From Sulfobacillus thermosulfidooxidans DSM 9293 (GTDB lineage Bacteria; Bacillota; Sulfobacillia; Sulfobacillales; Sulfobacillaceae), in assembly GCF_900176145.1 (NCBI RefSeq), contig NZ_FWWY01000001.1, positions 2,849,444 to 2,913,443 of the forward strand: DNA of 64,000 nucleotides, given 5' to 3'. A program made the position numbers and the translations under genes. Shown here in pieces: positions 25,799-34,430 of this stretch. Positions within the stretch are counted from its first letter, which is position 1, and each line of letters opens with the position of its first letter. The notes below the pieces were generated by a model. That model did no database searches. It was not told the origin of the DNA and saw only the letters and a program-made list of their open reading frames with translations.

Positions 25799-27028
25799 AT
25801 GTTGCAACAGATGTTAAAAGCAAGCCGTCAGGCGCAAAAGACTTTGGCTCTAAGCCCTGCGAACAAAAGAAATCAGATTTTAGAGACCATGGCATCGTTA
25901 TTAGCGGAGCGACGCGAGATGATTTTGGCAGCGAACCGCAAGGATATCGAACGGGCCATCGATTTGTCTCCGGCATTGATGAAGCGCCTCGAACTGACAG
26001 AGGCACAATTGATGCGCCTCATTGATGGGATTCATGTTGTGATACGGCAGCCAGATCCGTTAGGTCAAGGCGAGGGACAACGGCGTTTACCTAATGGATT
26101 GACGATTGAAGCAGTTCATGTGCCTTTAGGAGTCATTGGTTTAATATTTGAAAGTCGGCCCGGCGTGGCCATTGAAGCCACTGCCCTGATTATCAAATCA
26201 GGCAATGCCGTCATTTTACGGGGCGGGCATGAGGCGATGGAGTCCATTAGGGTCATCGTCGACTGTTGGCAAGATGCGGTAACCCTGTCGGGCTTCGATA
26301 AGGAGCTGGTGCAAGCTATTTTAGACCCGGATCGGCAATATGTGACCGACTTGATGCATTTAAATGGTCTTGATTTACTCATTCCCCGAGGGGGACCTGG
26401 TCTCATTCAAAAAGTGGTCAAGGAAGCAACCGTACCGGTTATCGAAACCGGTGTCGGAAATTGCCATGTGTATGTGGACAATATGGCGGATGTTGGTATG
26501 GCCGTGGATATTGTCACCAACGCTAAAGTCTCAAATCCCGGTGTCTGCAATGCCGCGGAAACTGTGCTGGTGCACCGCGATATAGCCCCCAAGTTTCTTC
26601 CTGCATTAGAACAGCATCTAAGTTCCTATGGGGTGACATTGCATGCAGATCCCTTGTCTAGACATTATTTATCGTTGGCTGTCCCAGCGACGGAAGAAGA
26701 TTTCGCCACAGAATATTTGAGTCTCGATTTGGCGGTCAAAATTGTGGAGAATATCGATGAGGCCATTGAACATATCGCTCGATATGGAACGAAACATTCT
26801 GAAGCCATCGTCACCAACGATTACACCCGTGGAGAATATTTTTTGAATGCGGTAGACGCCGCGGTGGTCTATTGGAATGCATCCACACGTTTTACAGACG
26901 GGTATGAATTTGGAATGGGTGGTGAAGTGGGAATTTCAACCCAGAAACTTCACGCCCGGGGTCCCATGGGACTCTTGGCATTAACGACATGGAAATGGAT
27001 CGCAAAAGGTCATGGGCAAATTCGCTAA
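25799..27028 (+). CDS. proA: Gamma-glutamyl phosphate reductase
   Basis: A 409-residue aldehyde-dehydrogenase-fold enzyme with ProA hallmarks: PLGVIGLIFESRPGV, KSGNAVILRGG, the catalytic-cysteine segment KVSNPGVCNAAETVL and the C-terminal STRFTDGYEFGMGGEVGIS. It reduces glutamyl-5-phosphate to the semialdehyde in proline synthesis. AAAAGGAG lies before the ATG. It is 55 bases from proB, in the same T-box-controlled operon. Confidence 0.97.
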   Translation: MLQQMLKASRQAQKTLALSPANKRNQILETMASLLAERREMILAANRKDIERAIDLSPALMKRLELTEAQLMRLIDGIHVVIRQPDPLGQGEGQRRLPNGLTIEAVHVPLGVIGLIFESRPGVAIEATALIIKSGNAVILRGGHEAMESIRVIVDCWQDAVTLSGFDKELVQAILDPDRQYVTDLMHLNGLDLLIPRGGPGLIQKVVKEATVPVIETGVGNCHVYVDNMADVGMAVDIVTNAKVSNPGVCNAAETVLVHRDIAPKFLPALEQHLSSYGVTLHADPLSRHYLSLAVPATEEDFATEYLSLDLAVKIVENIDEAIEHIARYGTKHSEAIVTNDYTRGEYFLNAVDAAVVYWNASTRFTDGYEFGMGGEVGISTQKLHARGPMGLLALTTWKWIAKGHGQIR

Positions 27029-27197
27029 TATCGAACCCGGATCTTTCGAAAGCTAGTCGACCGATCACGTTGTTCTCACGGAAACTGAGCATTTTTTGCG
27101 GTTAGGAGAATGGGATAGAGTCACAATGAGTCTTGAACGTATTCTTAGAATGTGTGGCGGACGTTGATTTTGCCATACTGGCATAGAGAAGCCTTAA

Positions 27198-27237
27198 CTT
27201 CCAACCGTAAAACCATAAAACCATAAAACCATAAAAC
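27198..27237. repeat. Tandem octamer repeat AACCATAA, about four to five units
   Basis: The unit AACCATAA is repeated head-to-tail three times with degenerate units at each side (AACCGTAA before, AACTCGAA after). It lies in non-coding DNA, so slippage could change its length without harming a protein. Confidence 0.85.
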
Positions 27238-27292
27238 TCGAAGATGTTTTTAATTATAGCTCGCACAGGATCCCCAAATTCCGATATTCTTA

Positions 27293-27321
27293 TTGGAAGA
27301 TAGCAAACTGCTATGTTTAAT
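27293..27321 (+). promoter_or_regulatory. Probable promoter of the SLC13-type transporter
   Basis: TTGGAA and TTTAAT with a 17-base spacer, 27 bases before the GTG start. Confidence 0.5.
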
Positions 27322-27348
27322 ATCACAATCGGTGAATAGGAGAAGTCG

Positions 27349-29124
27349 GTGCAATCATTTATTGTCTTAGGAATTTTTCTTTTGGCGATGGCATTACTCG
27401 CTTCCAATCGTGTGCGCATCGATTTGATTGGACTCATCGTGTTATTAAGCCTGGGACTTACCGACAGTTTACCGCCTTCCATACTGTTTTCCGGATTTTC
27501 ATCGGAAGCCGTCATATTGATTGCCGGCATGTTGGCACTGGGCGAAGGGCTTGTGGCATCGGGTGTTACTGACTGGCTGGCGCGATTTTTGCAGCGCATC
27601 GGCGGAACAGGAGAAAGACGTCTTTCCACGGTACTCATGATTACAGCAGCATTACCTTCGGCTTTTATCAGCGACGTAGGACTCGTGGGCATGTTCATAC
27701 CGGTTGTTAAAGCATTACATCAGCGTATTGAGGTGCCGGTACAAAAATTGTTAATGCCGCTGGCGGTGGCGGCCACCTTGGGCGGACTCCTGACGATGGT
27801 CGGTAGTGCGGGCAATATTGTTGGCAACCAAGCGTTAAAGACAGCGGGTTATGCGCCTATTAGTATATTTGGTATTACCCCATTAGGTGTTGCTTTCTTG
27901 CTGGTGGGTATTGGTTTTATGGTGAGTTTAGGTCGCTTCTTGATTCCCAATCGGTCTGAGACTCCTTTAATTGATAATGCCGATTCTCTTCGCCAATACA
28001 TGTCAGAAGTCAAGTTGTTAGCGGATTCACCTCTCATTGGCAAAACGTTGGATACGATTAAAGTGTTCACCGAAAAAGGGTTAACGGTCACGCGTATTGT
28101 CAGAAACGGCCGGGTTATGCCAGCTCACAGTCAAAGCCGTTTGCAAGCTGATGATATTTTATTGGTTTTGGGAGATGTTGATCGCCTATTAAATTCTGAC
28201 GATCAAAAATGGGGTATGGTTCTAGCGGCCGATCATCCCACCGAATCGCAGGAACCCAGTGAGGTTGTTGTGGCGGAATTGCTCTTGGGCCACCGCGCTC
28301 CCTGGGTGGGACGCACTGTCATCCAGTTGCATTTGCGACACCGGTATGGAATTACGGTTTTGGGGCTTTATCGCGATGGGGAATTGGTTTATCAACGCTT
28401 GAGTGATATCCGTCTACGGGTGGGGGATATTTTACTTGTCCAAGGAAGTCCGGAAAATCTTGCCGCTTTACAAAATCTTCACGGCATTATTTCGCTCAAC
28501 GAGCCAATTCAACGGGTGCCTACCAGGCGTTATGGTTTGTGGTTAGCGCCAGCGATTCTGTTGGGTTCTTTATTACTTGCGGCCTTAAATATTATTGACA
28601 TTAAGTTGGCTATCGTCCTCGGAATTGTGTTGATGGCCATTACGGGCATCTTGCAAATTTCTGATGCTTACCGCGCCATTGAATGGCGCATTGTCGTTTT
28701 TGTGGCGGGAATGATTCCCTTGGGAACGGCATTGATTCGAACAGGCATCACACAAAAGATGGTATCTGCTTTAACTGTGGTGAATCACATGCTAGGCAAT
28801 CACCCTACCTGGATGATTGCAATGTTGTTTTTGATTGCCGCGATGTTGACACAAGTCTTGTCGAACATTGCCACCGTTTTGGTTTTGGCGCCCGTCGCTG
28901 CGGGATTGGCTCGGCCCTTACATGTGCTTCCAGATCCCCTAGTGATGGCGGTGATGGTAGCGGTTTCAGCTTCGCCATTAACGCCATTGGCTAATAAGGT
29001 GGACCTTTTGATCATGGGACCGGGAGGATTTAAATACGGCGATTTTCTCCGTTTGGGTATTCCCTTAACGGTGCTGTTTGCAGCTGTCGCCACCTGGCTA
29101 ATACCGATCTTCTTTCCTTTTTGA
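27349..29124 (+). CDS. SLC13/DASS-type anion transporter with two TrkA-C domains
   Basis: A 591-residue membrane protein: about five N-terminal helices, two hydrophilic RCK_C/TrkA-C-like domains (about residues 210-280 and 300-375, SRLQADDILLVLGD and IRLRVGDILLVQGS), then six or more C-terminal helices. This is the typical build of SLC13-family permeases with sulfate or dicarboxylate substrates. The helix-loop-helix GSAGNIVGNQAL and ASPLTPLANKVD parts match its substrate sites. The start is GTG with AGGAGA upstream. A sulfate role would suit a sulfur oxidiser but is not shown. Confidence 0.85.
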   Translation: MQSFIVLGIFLLAMALLASNRVRIDLIGLIVLLSLGLTDSLPPSILFSGFSSEAVILIAGMLALGEGLVASGVTDWLARFLQRIGGTGERRLSTVLMITAALPSAFISDVGLVGMFIPVVKALHQRIEVPVQKLLMPLAVAATLGGLLTMVGSAGNIVGNQALKTAGYAPISIFGITPLGVAFLLVGIGFMVSLGRFLIPNRSETPLIDNADSLRQYMSEVKLLADSPLIGKTLDTIKVFTEKGLTVTRIVRNGRVMPAHSQSRLQADDILLVLGDVDRLLNSDDQKWGMVLAADHPTESQEPSEVVVAELLLGHRAPWVGRTVIQLHLRHRYGITVLGLYRDGELVYQRLSDIRLRVGDILLVQGSPENLAALQNLHGIISLNEPIQRVPTRRYGLWLAPAILLGSLLLAALNIIDIKLAIVLGIVLMAITGILQISDAYRAIEWRIVVFVAGMIPLGTALIRTGITQKMVSALTVVNHMLGNHPTWMIAMLFLIAAMLTQVLSNIATVLVLAPVAAGLARPLHVLPDPLVMAVMVAVSASPLTPLANKVDLLIMGPGGFKYGDFLRLGIPLTVLFAAVATWLIPIFFPF

Positions 29125-29180
29125 GCCTTTTTAGACCTTTTTAGATAGGATTTAAGAGGTGAGAGTGGCCGAATCCCGTT

Positions 29181-29393
29181 TTATTTGGGGAATCGGGTAG
29201 GACTTGGCGAGTCAAACTTATCGTACGGGTAATCTTGAAACCACTGGTGAAAGCGCCTTCGCGGTCGAATGATTTTCCAGCCTTTTGGCGTTTTAGGTTC
29301 TTTATCGATTAGAAGCATTTGACGAAGCCACCATCCAGCAAAAATTCCTACCCACACCAATAAACTGACAATTATGGCAATTTCTACGGTCAT
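29181..29393 (-). CDS. Small single-helix membrane protein, 70 aa
   Basis: One N-terminal transmembrane helix (IAIIVSLLVWVGIFAGWWL) followed by a basic, Arg/Lys/Trp-rich cytoplasmic tail. ATG at 29393 follows GAAAGGAG; the ATG 24 bases upstream has no such site. It lies between two plus-strand genes. Family unknown. Confidence 0.65.
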   Translation of the reverse strand: MTVEIAIIVSLLVWVGIFAGWWLRQMLLIDKEPKTPKGWKIIRPRRRFHQWFQDYPYDKFDSPSPTRFPK

Positions 29394-29463
29394 CGCATAC
29401 TCCTTTCCTAAATACATTAAGGACGGGAACTTGACGTTGATGAGAGCATATCAAAATTAGACG

Positions 29464-30180
29464 ATGGCGTCTAGGGATGACAGAAATAGCAAAGCATGGT
29501 TGAATAAATTTATGCAAAGAAATAATATAAGTCAGTTCTTATGGTTAGCGCTCTTTATCGTGTCCATGCTCTTGGCTCCGACTTACGGGGTGCATCTCTT
29601 TAATGAGAGGGTGAGTCATGATTTAGAATGGTGGGGGCATCGCTATCCAGCATTACAATTGATTTGGGTAGTGGGAGGTCTGCCATTAACCACGTTGTTG
29701 GTGATCTACCGAGCCAGCGGGTATTTTGGACGTGAACCCGCAAAGTGGCGCATTTTGGGGATTTTTATTTTGGGCGGCATCACGGAACTCGTGGTCAAAC
29801 ATTTTGTGGCGACACCTTTTCCCCCCAATGTGCCACCGCCAACCGGATATCGCCAACTCATTCTTTGGACCAATATCGAACCCTCGACGGTGTTCGCGTG
29901 GCTCCGTCAGTTAAATCCTTCGACTGCGGGGGTGCACCATCTATCTTCACATCTTTTGCGAGGGTCGTTTCCCAGTGGCCATGTCTTTCGTATCACCTAT
30001 GCCTATGGTTTATTTTTGTCGTCCAAATGGCGGCTGGTGATAGCGGGTGTGGCGGCATTCTGCGTGGTGGCCACGGGAGGTCATTGGATGTGGGACGCCC
30101 TTGGAGGATTTTTGTTAGCGTCATGGGGATTGGAATGGAGAAGCACACAACCCAAAGGCAGGGTCATGGTGAATGGCTGA
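29464..30180 (+). CDS. PAP2-family membrane phosphatase
   Basis: A 238-residue protein with about five membrane helices and PAP2 motifs: SFPSGHVFR and TGGHWMWDALGG (His and Asp of the third motif). The first motif is KHFVATPFP, which has Phe where KxxxxxxRP has Arg, so it is partly altered. The family removes phosphate from lipid phosphates such as undecaprenyl diphosphate or phosphatidate. No clear ribosome site lies before the ATG at 29464. Its end overlaps the next gene by eight bases. Confidence 0.8.
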   Translation: MASRDDRNSKAWLNKFMQRNNISQFLWLALFIVSMLLAPTYGVHLFNERVSHDLEWWGHRYPALQLIWVVGGLPLTTLLVIYRASGYFGREPAKWRILGIFILGGITELVVKHFVATPFPPNVPPPTGYRQLILWTNIEPSTVFAWLRQLNPSTAGVHHLSSHLLRGSFPSGHVFRITYAYGLFLSSKWRLVIAGVAAFCVVATGGHWMWDALGGFLLASWGLEWRSTQPKGRVMVNG

Positions 30181-30793
30181 CGAATGGACCGAGGATGAAG
30201 AATTTCGTCGATTACGCGAAAAAATTTTACAATGCCATCGATGCGACTTGCGAACAGCGGCTCATGGTGTCGTGTTTGGTGAGGGAGACAGCCATCATCC
30301 CCCATTGGTTTTCATTGGTGAAGGACCGGGGGCTGAAGAAGACCGCTTACTGCGCCCTTTTGTAGGGCCAGCAGGACAACTACTGGACAAAATGTTACAG
30401 GCTGGCGGTTTTGACCGGTTCCACGGGGTTTATATTCTTAACGTGGTCAAATGTCGACCTCCTCACAACCGAACGCCAACCCGCGAAGAACGTCTGGCGT
30501 GCTGGCCCAATTTGTCGGCACAATTACGTTATTTGTCGCCCCGTATAGTGGTTTTGTTAGGCTCTACGGCTGTGCAAACATTACTGGGTATTGCCTCCTT
30601 GAGTGCGGCACGGGGACGGTGGTTTGAGCGTGGCGGGGTCTTTTTCCGCGCCACATTTCATCCTGCGGCTTTACTGCGAAATCCTAAATGGAAAGTCTTG
30701 GCTTGGGAAGATATGAAAGTCATCATTGATAAGTATCGGGAATGCATTAATCCAGAGCACTATTCCCCATTTTATCCCCTTCCTGGAGAATAA
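30173..30793 (+). CDS. Uracil-DNA glycosylase, family 4 (Fe-S)
   Basis: A 206-residue family-4 UDG. It has the cluster cysteines CHRC (N-terminal), KCRPP and ACWP; the active-site segment IGEGPGAEED; a GPAGQLLDKML helix; and the C-terminal FHPAALLRN. It removes uracil from DNA. The pattern suits heat- and acid-exposed organisms where cytosine deamination is high, though this is inference. The ATG overlaps the previous gene's end by eight bases. Confidence 0.94.
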   Translation: MADEWTEDEEFRRLREKILQCHRCDLRTAAHGVVFGEGDSHHPPLVFIGEGPGAEEDRLLRPFVGPAGQLLDKMLQAGGFDRFHGVYILNVVKCRPPHNRTPTREERLACWPNLSAQLRYLSPRIVVLLGSTAVQTLLGIASLSAARGRWFERGGVFFRATFHPAALLRNPKWKVLAWEDMKVIIDKYRECINPEHYSPFYPLPGE

Positions 30794-30847
30794 CTGAAGA
30801 TAAGCATGAGCGGATGGGAGAGCGGTTTCTGATTGACAGGACATGCT

Positions 30848-31660
30848 CTAAAAGCCCGAACCCGTTATGAGATAGCCAACAATGGATAGGATCATGAGAG
30901 CGGCCCATAAGGCGGTATAGACAACCTTGTGCCAAAAGGGAATGGCATTATAATCTCGGCCCGGACCATGCTTAATGCGTCCGATAAAATTCCAGATAAT
31001 AAAAGCCAGAATGATCACAGTCAACGGATCAATATGAATCTGCCCGGTAAAGGGACTATAAAAAAGAACCACCACTAAACCTAATAACCCGATGATCCAA
31101 GCTTTCCATCCTAAAAAGGAAACGGTGCGACCCCCGTCTAGCGGAACAATGGGAATTAAGTTGAAAATATGCATGAAAAAACCAAATAATGCAAGCCAAC
31201 GTAAGGCCGGAATCTGGGTCATCTCATAAAGTCCCAAAGTTAACAGGGTGGCGAAAAGCCCAAAAATGGGACCGGCAATGCCAATAAATGCCTCGTCATC
31301 TGCATTGCGGGGCATCTGCCGCAAATTAATCATGGCGCCAAGAAACGGGATAAAGGTTGGCCAGGAGGCATCTAAATGTTTTATGCGATTTGCCAAAACA
31401 TGACCACTTTCGTGAATGGCAATAATGACGGCAAGCCCGATACCAAATGCCCAACCGAAAGTGAGCCCATACAACAGCATGGATACCACAAGACTGCCAA
31501 AAGCTAAAAAGACTTTCGCCTTATAAAGCAGAGCGAAAAATGAAAGAATGGAGTTGGTCCATGACCGCTTGGGTCTAGGCGGTTCGGGAATTATCGGTTC
31601 TTGTTCATGGTCTAGAGAAAAGTTCCAATCCATATGGGGTTCTTTGTCATAGGGTTCCAT
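30848..31660 (-). CDS. Site-2-protease-like M50 metalloprotease
   Basis: A 270-residue membrane protein with the M50 zinc motif IHESGHVLAN and a second-site PIVPLDGGRTV (the DG pair). There are about six helices. The first 35 residues are hydrophilic and proline-rich. AAGGAG lies ten bases before ATG 31660. It follows, by four bases, a sulfurtransferase gene on the same strand. Substrates are unknown; peptidases of this class act on membrane-bound regulators. Confidence 0.88.
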   Translation of the reverse strand: MEPYDKEPHMDWNFSLDHEQEPIIPEPPRPKRSWTNSILSFFALLYKAKVFLAFGSLVVSMLLYGLTFGWAFGIGLAVIIAIHESGHVLANRIKHLDASWPTFIPFLGAMINLRQMPRNADDEAFIGIAGPIFGLFATLLTLGLYEMTQIPALRWLALFGFFMHIFNLIPIVPLDGGRTVSFLGWKAWIIGLLGLVVVLFYSPFTGQIHIDPLTVIILAFIIWNFIGRIKHGPGRDYNAIPFWHKVVYTALWAALMILSIVGYLITGSGF

Positions 31661-31664
31661 ATTG

Positions 31665-32489
31665 CTAATCTCCTTGTTCAATAGGGGAATCCGGATAGGT
31701 GATCCAATCACTAAAACTACCGGCATATAAGAGTGCAGGAATTCCTAAGAGAGATAAGGCAAAAATATTGGAACATGCTGAAACCCCTGAACCACAATAG
31801 ACAATCGGTGGCAACTGCATAGACAGAACTGGAGCAAAATGCTGTTGTAAACTTTCTAATGGGCGATATTCTGCTGGTGAAAGATAGACCGCCTTATAAT
31901 CAAAGTGGTGGGCGCCGGGTATTCGTCCGGCTACTGGGTCAATGGGTTCATAATATCCCATATACCGTTCATAGGACCGCGAATCGATTAAGGGATAGCG
32001 GCCAAGATGTTCTAGCACGAAATCACGGTTAACCACCCACTGTGATCGAGGAGTGAGCGTAGGCCTTGGAGATAGCTGTGGCTGGGGAATATCTGCGGTG
32101 ACCGGTAATCCAGCATTGAGCCAGGCTTGAAATCCTCCTTGAACAATAACAACATCTTTATCGATACCAAAGTACCTAGCCAACCACCAAAAGTGTGCCG
32201 CGCCAGATCCATCGCTATCATAAGCGACGAGAGTTTTGTCAGGTGTCCAGCCTAATTGTGACAATACAGACGCGAATTGATCGGCCGAGGGAAGAGGATG
32301 TCTTCCTCCATGTTGTCCCTTGGGTGAACACAAATCGGATTCCAGATCGAGAAAATGGGCTCCAGGAATGTGCGCGTGTGCATAGTCTAAAGATGCCTGT
32401 TCTGGCTGCATTAAATTGTACCGGCAATCAACAATAATGATCTGATCAGGATGTTGTGTAGCTAACCATTTCGGCGATTTTAATGGCAT
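31665..32489 (-). CDS. sseA: Sulfurtransferase with two rhodanese domains
   Basis: A 274-residue protein of two rhodanese modules. The first (residues 1-125) is inactive; the second has YCGSGVSACS with the catalytic cysteine in the CGSGVSA loop, which suits 3-mercaptopyruvate rather than CR-type thiosulfate sulfurtransferases. It transfers sulfane sulfur to cyanide or protein thiols and so may feed TusA-type carriers. AGAAAGGG lies before the ATG, and its start overlaps a small membrane gene by ten bases. Confidence 0.9.
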   Translation of the reverse strand: MPLKSPKWLATQHPDQIIIVDCRYNLMQPEQASLDYAHAHIPGAHFLDLESDLCSPKGQHGGRHPLPSADQFASVLSQLGWTPDKTLVAYDSDGSGAAHFWWLARYFGIDKDVVIVQGGFQAWLNAGLPVTADIPQPQLSPRPTLTPRSQWVVNRDFVLEHLGRYPLIDSRSYERYMGYYEPIDPVAGRIPGAHHFDYKAVYLSPAEYRPLESLQQHFAPVLSMQLPPIVYCGSGVSACSNIFALSLLGIPALLYAGSFSDWITYPDSPIEQGD

Positions 32490-32704
32490 GATTCACCGAC
32501 CCTTTCTGATGACGTTCCTGATTTTTTCGATGGTCCATATGGGGGCAATCGACAACTTGTTTGAGCCGGCCAGATGTTTCGGTGTAACGCACGGGCCAAA
32601 AGACTCGCGGCTAAGGGATAAATAGCAATGATGATGAACCAAGGGTTCACGAAACTCGCCATAACCCCGAGCATTAATAAGCTTTTAGACCAGGGAGTAC
32701 ACAT
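32480..32704 (-). CDS. Small hypothetical protein with one hydrophobic stretch, 74 aa
   Basis: An N-terminal half with a hydrophobic stretch (SFVNPWFIIIAIYPLAASLL) and a Pro/Ser-rich tail. GAGGAGGG lies at good distance before the ATG, so it is likely translated as first gene of the sulfurtransferase-protease operon. No known domain. Confidence 0.55.
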   Translation of the reverse strand: MCTPWSKSLLMLGVMASFVNPWFIIIAIYPLAASLLARALHRNIWPAQTSCRLPPYGPSKKSGTSSERVGESCH

Positions 32705-32887
32705 TCCGAAATCCCTCCTCTTTATCTACAAATTATGCGCTGTCTTAAGAGGATTGTCTAACAGGTGAAAAAATCTCCGATCAATATAAAGGAAATGCTG
32801 GCAAGGCAAGAGAATATAGAGATTCAAAGATCAGAAATATCCCGCATGTTGGAGAATTAAAATTTATGATAAGGAGTGGATTTTATA

Positions 32888-33661
32888 ATGCGTCCCAAGT
32901 CTTGGGCTATGAGTATATTGACCATGTCTTTTGCCTTAATTTCCCCGTCATTATCATGGGCTTCCCCTTCCCAGGTCCTTGTCCATGCCCCACGTTTGAA
33001 GTTGGCTCCTCCTTCCCACCGTACCAGTAACTATGGTTGGGCATCCAGTAACTGGTCAGGCTACGCGATTACCAATGGACCATATTCGTCGATTACGGGA
33101 CAGTGGGTTGTTCCCACGGTGTCTCCCAGTCATGGATCCACCTATTCATCGGCTTGGATTGGTATCGATGGGTTTAATAACAGTGATTTGATTCAAACCG
33201 GTACGGAGCAGGATTATGCCCAGGGAAGAGCGCAATATTCTGCCTGGTGGGAAATTTTACCGGCTGCCGAAACCGTGATCAATGAACCCGTCTCCCCGGG
33301 GGACGATATGTCCGCATCGATTGTTAATGATGGTGGGGGCATTTGGACGATTACCTTAAAAGATTTAACGAAGGGATGGACTTTTTCGACGAATCAGGCC
33401 TACTCGGGTCCCGCTTCCTCAGCGGAATGGATTTTAGAGGCCCCGACCATTGGTGGCCATATCGCCACGTTGGCCAATTACGGGCAAACCACGTTTAATC
33501 CGGGAACGGTCAATGGGCAAAATCCCGGTTTGGTTAGCCAAGACGGTGGGGTCATGATCCAAAAAAACAAGCAGGTTTCGACCCCATCACTGCCAGATAG
33601 CGATACCGACGGATTTAATGTTGCGTATGGTTCAGTAGCACCATCTCCGCCCAATTCATAA
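32888..33661 (+). CDS. Secreted G1-family (eqolisin) acid peptidase
   Basis: A 257-residue protein with a signal peptide (MRPKSWAMSILTMSF, then SLSWASPS). The mature part matches eqolisin glutamic peptidases: NWSGYAI, GQWVVPTV, YSSAWIGIDG, then the catalytic Gln in TGTEQDYAQG and catalytic Glu in SSAEWILEAP. These enzymes work at pH 1-4, in line with an acidophile. ATG at 32888 is preferred over an in-frame GTG at 32876 because AAGGAG lies 11 bases before the ATG. It stands alone on its strand. Confidence 0.93.
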   Translation: MRPKSWAMSILTMSFALISPSLSWASPSQVLVHAPRLKLAPPSHRTSNYGWASSNWSGYAITNGPYSSITGQWVVPTVSPSHGSTYSSAWIGIDGFNNSDLIQTGTEQDYAQGRAQYSAWWEILPAAETVINEPVSPGDDMSASIVNDGGGIWTITLKDLTKGWTFSTNQAYSGPASSAEWILEAPTIGGHIATLANYGQTTFNPGTVNGQNPGLVSQDGGVMIQKNKQVSTPSLPDSDTDGFNVAYGSVAPSPPNS

Positions 33662-33763
33662 AGAAAGGCTCGGCCTTTAAGGGAATATGCTTGATAGAGA
33701 TCATGGAACTTGATACAGTCCTTGGTATACAATGCGCTCAAGTAGGATTCCAGGGAGGTTACC

Positions 33764-34138
33764 ATGGTCTCAATATTTTTGGTTCTTGGCTCCGTTATGG
33801 CCCTTTTATCGGTCGCTCTTGGGGCTTTTGGCGCTCATGCCCTCAAAAATCGATTGGATAGTACGCGCTTGGCCAATTACCAAACGGGTGTACAGTATCA
33901 AATGTATCACGCGGGAGGACTCATCGTTACGGGGCTTCTCAGTCATATTATTGCCCAGAGCACTTTGCTCACCTGGGCTGGATGGCTTTTTCTTGCGGGG
34001 ATTGTCTTGTTTTCCGGTAGTTTATATATATTATCTATTTCGGGTCAGAAACGATGGGGAATGGTAACCCCTTTTGGCGGACTGGCGTTTATTATAGCGT
34101 GGGCCTTTTTAGCAGTGGTGGCTAGCCACATTGTGTAA
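33764..34138 (+). CDS. DUF423 family membrane protein
   Basis: A 124-residue protein with four membrane helices, starting with LGSVMALLSVALGAFGAHALK, the typical DUF423 (YwdK/YgdD) N-terminus. It has a central YQTGVQYQMYHAGGL segment, also conserved in the family. Function is unknown. GGGAGG lies before the ATG. Confidence 0.93.
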   Translation: MVSIFLVLGSVMALLSVALGAFGAHALKNRLDSTRLANYQTGVQYQMYHAGGLIVTGLLSHIIAQSTLLTWAGWLFLAGIVLFSGSLYILSISGQKRWGMVTPFGGLAFIIAWAFLAVVASHIV

Positions 34139-34227
34139 AATTTGGCGAACTGGCAGAGAATGACCCGTATAAAGACATCATGCGCTGCGAATACTGTAGT
34201 GATTGAACACCAGTGGGAGGTGCGGAG

Positions 34228-34404
34228 ATGAACCTTGTAGAAAAGGTTATGCTCGCAGGCCAGCCCTTAAATGCCGATCAATTACGTGTGCTATTGGCAG
34301 GTTGTGATGTCTATGTTACGCCGTCGGAAGCCCAATGGCTCTATTCTCGCTATGCTCATCTGAAAGTTCAGCACAAGATCGATCGGGCTCTATCCCGATC
34401 GTAA
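34228..34404 (+). CDS. Small hypothetical protein, 58 aa
   Basis: A short soluble protein of mixed helix with an N-terminal half reading like a degenerate DNA-binding or dimerisation helix pair. ATG at 34228 follows GGGAGG by seven bases, so translation is likely. It lies just before the phosphoesterase gene. Family unknown. Confidence 0.5.
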   Translation: MNLVEKVMLAGQPLNADQLRVLLAGCDVYVTPSEAQWLYSRYAHLKVQHKIDRALSRS

Positions 34405-34430
34405 ATCTTATGAGTGAGGATGAATCGATA

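Larger units (their letters stand above)
27029..27348. other. Intergenic region with octamer tandem repeat
   Basis: About 320 bases between proA and the next gene. It holds a short tandem repeat (27198-27237) and a good promoter for the downstream gene. A minus-strand open frame here spans into the next gene and has no coding pattern. Confidence 0.6.

Noticed and set aside
26116-26406. Minus-strand frame inside proA
   Set aside because: Typical antisense shadow of a strongly coding gene.
27198-27237. CRISPR-like repeat
   Set aside because: Units are eight bases with no spacers.
27102-27698. Long minus-strand frame of 198 codons
   Set aside because: It is the shadow of the SLC13 gene plus intergenic repeats; low-complexity residues and no start signal.
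29745-30365. Plus-strand frame of 206 codons across the PAP2 and UDG genes
   Set aside because: It runs in a wrong frame over two well supported genes.
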